Shown piece after piece: positions 6,296 through 9,857 of a stretch of 9,857 nucleotides of DNA. Made by a program: the position numbers and the translations under genes. Each line of letters begins with the position of its first letter. Positions within the stretch are counted from its first letter, which is position 1. The DNA lies in NCBI GenBank assembly GCA_966210725.1, contig CBIHLN010000094.1, positions 1-9,857 of the forward strand, written 5' to 3'. This DNA is from Lysobacter_C sp966210725 (GTDB lineage: Bacteria; Pseudomonadota; Gammaproteobacteria; Xanthomonadales; Xanthomonadaceae). The notes beneath the pieces were generated by a model. The model did no database searches, had not been told where the DNA came from, and was given only the letters and a program-made list of their open reading frames with translations.

Positions 6296-7252
6296 TCACG
6301 TATCCGACGCGGCGTCCTCTGTCAGCTCGCGGAAATTGCGCGGCAGGCGGTTGTGGATGTCGGTGGCGGCGATGGCGGCGTGGCCCACGGCGACGCTGAT
6401 CTGGTTGAGCGCGCTGACGATGTCGCCGATCGCGTAGAGGCCGTCGACGCTGGTCTGCATCTTCGCGTCGACGATCAGCTCGTCGTTCTCGTCCACCTTG
6501 GCGCCCAGCGCCACCGCCAGCGACGACTGTGCGCTGCCGCCGAGCACGGGGTAGAGCGTTTCGAAATCCCGCGTGGTGCCGTCCTCGAACTCGACCCGGC
6601 AGCCGTCGCCGGGCACGTGTGCGATGTGGCAGGGCACCGCCACGACCTCGATGTGCGCCTCGCGGGCGAGTCGCGCGCAGGCGTCCGAGGGCGTGTCGTC
6701 CTCGCATGGCAACGCCACGACGTTGCGCGAGTAGCTGCGCAGGAACGCGGCATGGCGGATGGCTTCGTCGACCGGGCCGTACACCGCGATGCGCTCGTCG
6801 CTGGCCTCGTAGCCGTCGCACACCGCGCACAGCCGCACCGCGCCGCGTTCGATGGCGGCCTCCAGGCCGTCCACGGGCGGCATCACGTCGACGATGCCGG
6901 TGGCCAGCAGCACGTGGCGGGCGCGCCAGCCCTGCCCGTCCTCGGCGGTCGCCACGAAGTTCACGGCGTCGCCTTCACCGCTGCGCTCCAGACGGGCGAT
7001 GCACCCCTGCTCGATGTCGGCGCCGTAGCCGCGCGCCTGCTCGCGCAGCTTGCCCAGCAGTTCGTCGCCCCCCACGCCGAACGGGAACCCCGGGCAGTTG
7101 TGGCTGGTCGGGATCCAGCGCGCGCGGCTCTTGCCGGCATCGACCACTGCAATGCGGCGGTGGAAGCGGCACAGGTAGGTGGCGGCCGTCAGCCCGGCCG
7201 GGCCGGCGCCGATGATCAGGACGTCCAGGACGTCGTCGGGCGAAGTCGACAT
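6296..7252 (-). CDS. Thioredoxin-reductase-like FAD-dependent oxidoreductase with degraded NADPH site
   Basis: A two-domain flavoprotein of the thioredoxin reductase superfamily, 318 aa from the ATG at 7252. The FAD domain has GAGPAG (15-20) and, near the C-terminus, YAIGDIVSALNQISVAVGHAA (273 onward), the standard FAD motif and dimer helix. The middle domain carries the cysteine pair Cys142-Ala-Val-Cys145 followed by DG, placed as in true thioredoxin reductases. The usual GGGxSA nucleotide motif reads instead YGPVDEA (158-164), and the HRR-type motif that binds the NADPH phosphate is absent (SRNVVALPCEDD). It may use another electron donor. An in-frame ATG at 7336 would add 28 residues and follows GGGGGA, but the family start fits 7252. 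It is convergent with the HIT gene and divergent from the peptidase gene. No thioredoxin gene adjoins it, so trxB is not claimed. Confidence 0.88.
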   Translation of the reverse strand: MSTSPDDVLDVLIIGAGPAGLTAATYLCRFHRRIAVVDAGKSRARWIPTSHNCPGFPFGVGGDELLGKLREQARGYGADIEQGCIARLERSGEGDAVNFVATAEDGQGWRARHVLLATGIVDVMPPVDGLEAAIERGAVRLCAVCDGYEASDERIAVYGPVDEAIRHAAFLRSYSRNVVALPCEDDTPSDACARLAREAHIEVVAVPCHIAHVPGDGCRVEFEDGTTRDFETLYPVLGGSAQSSLAVALGAKVDENDELIVDAKMQTSVDGLYAIGDIVSALNQISVAVGHAAIAATDIHNRLPRNFRELTEDAASDT

Positions 7253-7364
7253 GCGCACTGCCTGCAGAAGGGGCGCCAGTGCAGCACGCAACGGGTCGGG
7301 GCGCCGTGTAGGGACGTCGGCGATGTCCGTTCCCATCGCCTGTCCCCCGTCCCCCGCTTTGCAC

Positions 7365-7370
7365 TAAGGT
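7365..7370 (+). promoter_or_regulatory. Candidate -10 box for the peptidase gene
   Basis: TAAGGT lies 28 nt before the peptidase ATG; a start near 7377 would give about a 22-nt leader that contains the GAGGA ribosome site. TTGCAC (7359-7364) touches it, so it cannot be its -35 box and may be the -35 of another start. The 146-bp divergent gap shows nothing else beyond a C-rich stretch at 7343-7356. Confidence 0.25.
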
Positions 7371-7387
7371 GCCCGCACGTCGATTCC

Positions 7388-7392
7388 GAGGA
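7388..7392 (+). promoter_or_regulatory. Ribosome binding site that sets the peptidase start
   Basis: GAGGA sits 6 nt before the ATG at 7399 and directs initiation there, not at the in-frame GTG 7369. The ATG also places the signal peptide exactly at the N-terminus. Confidence 0.7.
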
Positions 7393-7398
7393 CCCGCC

Positions 7399-8790
7399 AT
7401 GCCCTTGCGCCTGCCGCTCGCCATTGCCATCGCCCTTGCCGCGCCTGTCGCGTGGGCCGCCGAACCCGCCCCGCCCGCCGGCGACGCGCGCCTGCACGCG
7501 ATCGGAACCGCGCCCTCGGCCGACCGCATCGAGGCCGACATCCGCAAGCTGGTGTCCTTCGGCACCCGCCACACGGCGTCGGAGACCGAATCCGACACCC
7601 GCGGCATCGGCGCGGCGCGGCGCTGGATCTTCGAGGAGTTCCAGCGCATCTCGCGTGATTGCGGCGGCTGCCTGGAGGTGAAGTACGTCAGCGACACGAT
7701 CTCCGGCGAGACGCGCATCCCCGACCCGGTCGAGGTCGTCAGCGTCATCGCGATCCAGCGCGGCAGCACCGACCCGGGCCGCTACGTGATCATGAGCGGC
7801 GACATCGATTCGCGCGTCAGCGACGTCATGGACTACACCTCCGACTCGCCCGGCGCCAACGACAACGCCTCGGGTGTGGCGGGCACGCTGGAGGCGGCGC
7901 GCGTGCTGACGCAGCACCGCTTCCCGGGCTCCATCGTCTACGCAGCGCTGGCCGGCGAGGAGCAGGGCCTGTTCGGCGGCAAGATCCTGGCCGAGCAGGC
8001 CCAGCGAGAAGGCTGGCGCATCGAGGCCGTGCTCAACAACGACATGATCGGCAACATCAGCGGCATCAACGGCGTGACCGACAACACCACCGCGCGCGTG
8101 TTCGCCGAAGGCACCCGCGCGACGGAGACCGAGGAAGAAGCGCGCGCGCGCCGCTTCACCGGCGGCGAGGTCGACTCCCCGACGCGCAACCTGGCGCGCT
8201 ACGTCGACCGCATGGCCGACCTCTACGTGCCCAACCTCGACGTCATGATGATCTACCGCCTGGACCGCTTCGGCCGCGGAGGCCACCACCGGCCGTTCAA
8301 CGACCTGGGCTACCCGGCCGTGCGCATCATGGAGACCAACGAGCACTACGACCGCCAGCACCAGGACCTGCGCACCGAGGACGGCGTGGTCTATGGCGAC
8401 ACCATCGACGGCGTCGACTTCGACTACGCCGCCAAGCTGACCGCGCTCAATGCCGTCAGCCTGGCCGGGATGGCCTGGGCGCCACCGCCGCCGGCCGACG
8501 TCACCATCGAAGGTGCGGTCACCGCCAACACGACGCTCAAGTGGGCGCGACCCAGCGCCGCGCAGGCCCCGAACCTGGCCGGCTACAAGGTGCACTGGCG
8601 GCTGACCACCGAGCCGCAGTGGACGCACAGCGTCTACGTGGGCGATGTCACCCGGCACACGCTGGAGAACGTCGTGATCGACAACTACTTCTTCGGCGTG
8701 TCGGCGGTGGGCACCGACGGCAGCGAAAGCCCGGTGGTGTTCCCGGGCGCGGCGGGGAGCTTTGGCGGGTACACGGGTGGCGGCCAATGA
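7399..8790 (+). CDS. Secreted M28-family zinc peptidase with C-terminal FN3-like domain
   Basis: A predicted exported aminopeptidase-type enzyme, 463 aa. Residues 1-20 form a signal peptide cut after AWA. The M28 domain (about 40-355) has GDIDS (134-138), GANDNASG (152-159, bridging Asp155), AGEEQGLFG (185-193, catalytic Glu187, ligand Glu188), NNDMIGN (213-219, Asp215), GGHHRPFNDLG and YDRQHQD (317-323, probable ligand His321). The first ligand, normally His in GHxDS, is Asp135 here. DCGGC (88, 91) may form a disulphide. Residues about 362-450 look like a fibronectin type III domain (TLKWARPS, GYKVHWRLT, NYFFGVSAVGTDGSES), often found on secreted M28 enzymes. The tail is Gly-rich. It may feed the cell peptides, but the substrate is unknown. 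The stop overlaps the next gene's ATG by 4 nt, inside a hairpin. Confidence 0.92.
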   Translation: MPLRLPLAIAIALAAPVAWAAEPAPPAGDARLHAIGTAPSADRIEADIRKLVSFGTRHTASETESDTRGIGAARRWIFEEFQRISRDCGGCLEVKYVSDTISGETRIPDPVEVVSVIAIQRGSTDPGRYVIMSGDIDSRVSDVMDYTSDSPGANDNASGVAGTLEAARVLTQHRFPGSIVYAALAGEEQGLFGGKILAEQAQREGWRIEAVLNNDMIGNISGINGVTDNTTARVFAEGTRATETEEEARARRFTGGEVDSPTRNLARYVDRMADLYVPNLDVMMIYRLDRFGRGGHHRPFNDLGYPAVRIMETNEHYDRQHQDLRTEDGVVYGDTIDGVDFDYAAKLTALNAVSLAGMAWAPPPPADVTIEGAVTANTTLKWARPSAAQAPNLAGYKVHWRLTTEPQWTHSVYVGDVTRHTLENVVIDNYFFGVSAVGTDGSESPVVFPGAAGSFGGYTGGGQ

Positions 8791-8820
8791 CCGGCTCCAC
8801 GCGCGTGGGATCATTGGCCG
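8781..8820 (+). promoter_or_regulatory. Nested inverted repeat (mRNA hairpin) at the peptidase/small-gene junction
   Basis: CGGCCAATGA (8781-8790) and TCATTGGCCG (8811-8820) are perfect 10-bp inverted repeats, extendable by a G-U pair at 8780/8821. Between them lies the 12-bp palindrome CCACGCGCGTGG (8797-8808), which makes an inner stem with loop GCGC. The left arm holds the peptidase stop and the ATG of the next gene; the right arm ends at an in-frame GTG (8820). No T run follows, so it is not a standard terminator. A role in translational coupling is inferred. Confidence 0.6.
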
Positions 8821-9104
8821 TGCAACTAACGCCGCCCGAAGCCGCCCTTCTGCAGAAGCTCAAGACCCAGGAGTTGCAATGGCCGGCAATGCGCTGGCTG
8901 CTTCTTGGTCTTGGACTGTTCAACGTGTTCAACGGTTGGCGCGAATTCGCAAAAGATGGCGATCCGGCGCTTGCGACGATCATGTTGGCGATCGGCGTCC
9001 TGGCACTGATGAAAGCCGCCGCGCACTGGCGTGGCAACCCGACCCGCGTGTTGCTGCTGAGATTGCTGGAAGGCGCCGATGCACGCGAGTCACTGACGCG
9101 CTGA
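8787..9104 (+). CDS. Small two-helix membrane protein of unknown function
   Basis: Not recognised as a named family. From ATG 8787 the protein has 105 aa: a polar N-terminus with an amphipathic stretch LTPPEAALLQKLKTQELQW, two predicted membrane helices (about 34-50 and 61-77) joined by a short polar loop with GWREFAKDGD, and a basic C-terminal helix NPTRVLLLRLLEGAD. ATG 8787 overlaps the peptidase stop (ATGA). The in-frame GTG at 8820 is a serious rival: it follows GGGA (8807-8810) by 9 nt and starts the better-structured part, giving 94 aa. Third positions here seem less strictly G/C than in the neighbours (CTT, TTG, GGT, AAA codons). The chrA start lies 4-10 nt after its stop. A link to the peptidase or to chromate transport is only positional. 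Confidence 0.72.
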   Translation: MTGSTRVGSLAVQLTPPEAALLQKLKTQELQWPAMRWLLLGLGLFNVFNGWREFAKDGDPALATIMLAIGVLALMKAAAHWRGNPTRVLLLRLLEGADARESLTR

Positions 9105-9114
9105 GGCCGTGGAC

Positions 9115-9857
9115 GTGTCGCGTGGCGCGTCCGAAGTCCGACCCTCCGCGCGCGAAGTCTTCCGCGCCTTCCTGCACTTGGGCCTGACCGCGTTCGGCGG
9201 TCCGATCGCGCACATCGGCTACCTGCGCGAGGAGTTCGTGACGCGGCGCGGCTGGCTGGACGACCGGCATTTCGCCCGACTGCTGGCGCTGTGCCAGTTC
9301 CTGCCGGGGCCGGCCAGCAGCCAGTTGGGGTTCGCGATCGGCCTGCACCGCGCGGGACTGCGCGGTGCGCTGGCGGCGTTCGCGGGGTTCACCCTGCCCT
9401 CGGCGCTGCTGATGCTGGCCTTCGCATGGCTGGCGCCTCGGCTGGACGCGGGTCCGGGTGCGGCGGCCATCCACGGCCTGAAGCTGGTCGCGGTGGCGGT
9501 CGTCGCGCATGGCCTGCTCGGCATGGCGCGCACGCTGCTGCCGGATGCGCGGCATGCGCTGGTCGCGGTGCTGGCCACTGCGCTGGTGCTCGCGGTGGCA
9601 GCGCCCTGGATGCAGCTGGGCGTGGTGGCGCTTGGTGCAGTGCTCGGCGGCCTGCTGCTGCGGCCGGCGGCACGGCCGGCCGAGGCCACGGGCAACGGCG
9701 TGGCGCATGGTGGTGCGCGCTGGGCCGCGCTCGCCTTTGCCGGGTTGCTGGTGGCCGCGTTCCTGGTGCCCGTGTCGGGCGGCCCGTCGCTGGTCGCGAT
9801 CGGCGCGGCCTTCGTGCGTGCGGGCGCGCTGGTGTTCGGCGGCGGCCACGTGGTGCT
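9115..9857 (+). CDS. chrA: Chromate transporter, ChrA family, N-terminal part (cut by window edge)
   Basis: ChrA proteins export chromate across the inner membrane and confer chromate resistance. About 247 codons are visible. The first ChrA domain has FLHLGLTAFGGPIAHIGYL (FGGP at 27-30), REEFVTRRGWLDD and LCQFLPGPASSQLGFAIG (PGP at 64-66), the main family signatures. Several hydrophobic helices follow. A polar, Gly/Ala-rich linker (about 182-200) separates the halves, and the last visible residues, LVFGGGHVV, are the matching start of the second ChrA domain, so this is the long two-domain form. GTG 9115 is chosen because GAGG (9103-9106), overlapping the previous stop, lies 8 nt upstream; GTG 9109 is possible but only 2 nt from that site. 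No chrB regulator is seen in the window. Confidence 0.88.
   Translation, partial: MSRGASEVRPSAREVFRAFLHLGLTAFGGPIAHIGYLREEFVTRRGWLDDRHFARLLALCQFLPGPASSQLGFAIGLHRAGLRGALAAFAGFTLPSALLMLAFAWLAPRLDAGPGAAAIHGLKLVAVAVVAHGLLGMARTLLPDARHALVAVLATALVLAVAAPWMQLGVVALGAVLGGLLLRPAARPAEATGNGVAHGGARWAALAFAGLLVAAFLVPVSGGPSLVAIGAAFVRAGALVFGGGHVV

Noticed and set aside
6122..7681. 519-aa plus-strand frame across the flavoprotein gene
   Set aside because: It is antisense to the oxidoreductase, which has FAD motifs and a sensible start and stop. The frame has low-complexity composition and no motif.
7216..8814. 532-aa minus-strand frame across the peptidase gene
   Set aside because: Antisense shadow of the M28 gene, rich in Ala, Val, Arg and His with no recognisable domain.

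Overview
The window is GC-rich and densely coded, and looks chromosomal. Codons end mostly in G or C, and many non-coding frames stay open for hundreds of codons. The proteins (UbiA start, anchored cytochrome c5-like protein, ExeM/NucH-type nuclease, COG2945 hydrolase, ZapE, signal-peptide M28 peptidase, ChrA) suggest a gammaproteobacterium of the Xanthomonadaceae, Lysobacter or Luteimonas-like. That placement is inference from protein style; no marker gene proves it. I see no insertion sequence, phage gene, CRISPR array, toxin-antitoxin pair or known defence module.

Left part (1-3005): the 5' part of ubiA runs leftward off the window. Divergent from it is a tRNA-Arg(CCG) gene with encoded CCA, then a membrane-anchored monohaem cytochrome c closed by a clear intrinsic terminator. 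Next is an ExeM/NucH-type nuclease predicted to be a lipoprotein.

Middle (3064-6282): a tight five-gene rightward run: alpha/beta hydrolase, zapE, HAD-IB phosphatase, small zinc-ribbon membrane protein, HIT hydrolase. The gene pairs overlap by 8 nt (ATGACTGA, ATGGCTGA) or are 19-27 nt apart, so one transcript is likely. A -10-like box lies so close to the first ATG that the message may be leaderless.

Right part (6296-9857): a leftward thioredoxin-reductase-like flavoprotein converges on the HIT gene with 13 bp between them. It keeps a CAVC cysteine pair, but the motif that normally binds NADPH is degraded. Divergent from it, a secreted M28 metallopeptidase with a C-terminal FN3-like domain has Asp where the first zinc-binding His is usual. 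A 105-aa two-helix membrane protein overlaps its end by 4 nt, and a ChrA chromate transporter runs off the right edge. The peptidase/small-gene junction carries a perfect 10-bp inverted repeat (8781-8790 and 8811-8820) around a second 12-bp palindrome. This is the most distinctive non-coding structure here and may couple translation of the two genes.

No clearly new multi-gene system is visible. The points worth follow-up are the junction hairpin, the atypical flavoprotein, the M28 ligand change and the repeated 8-nt overlaps.
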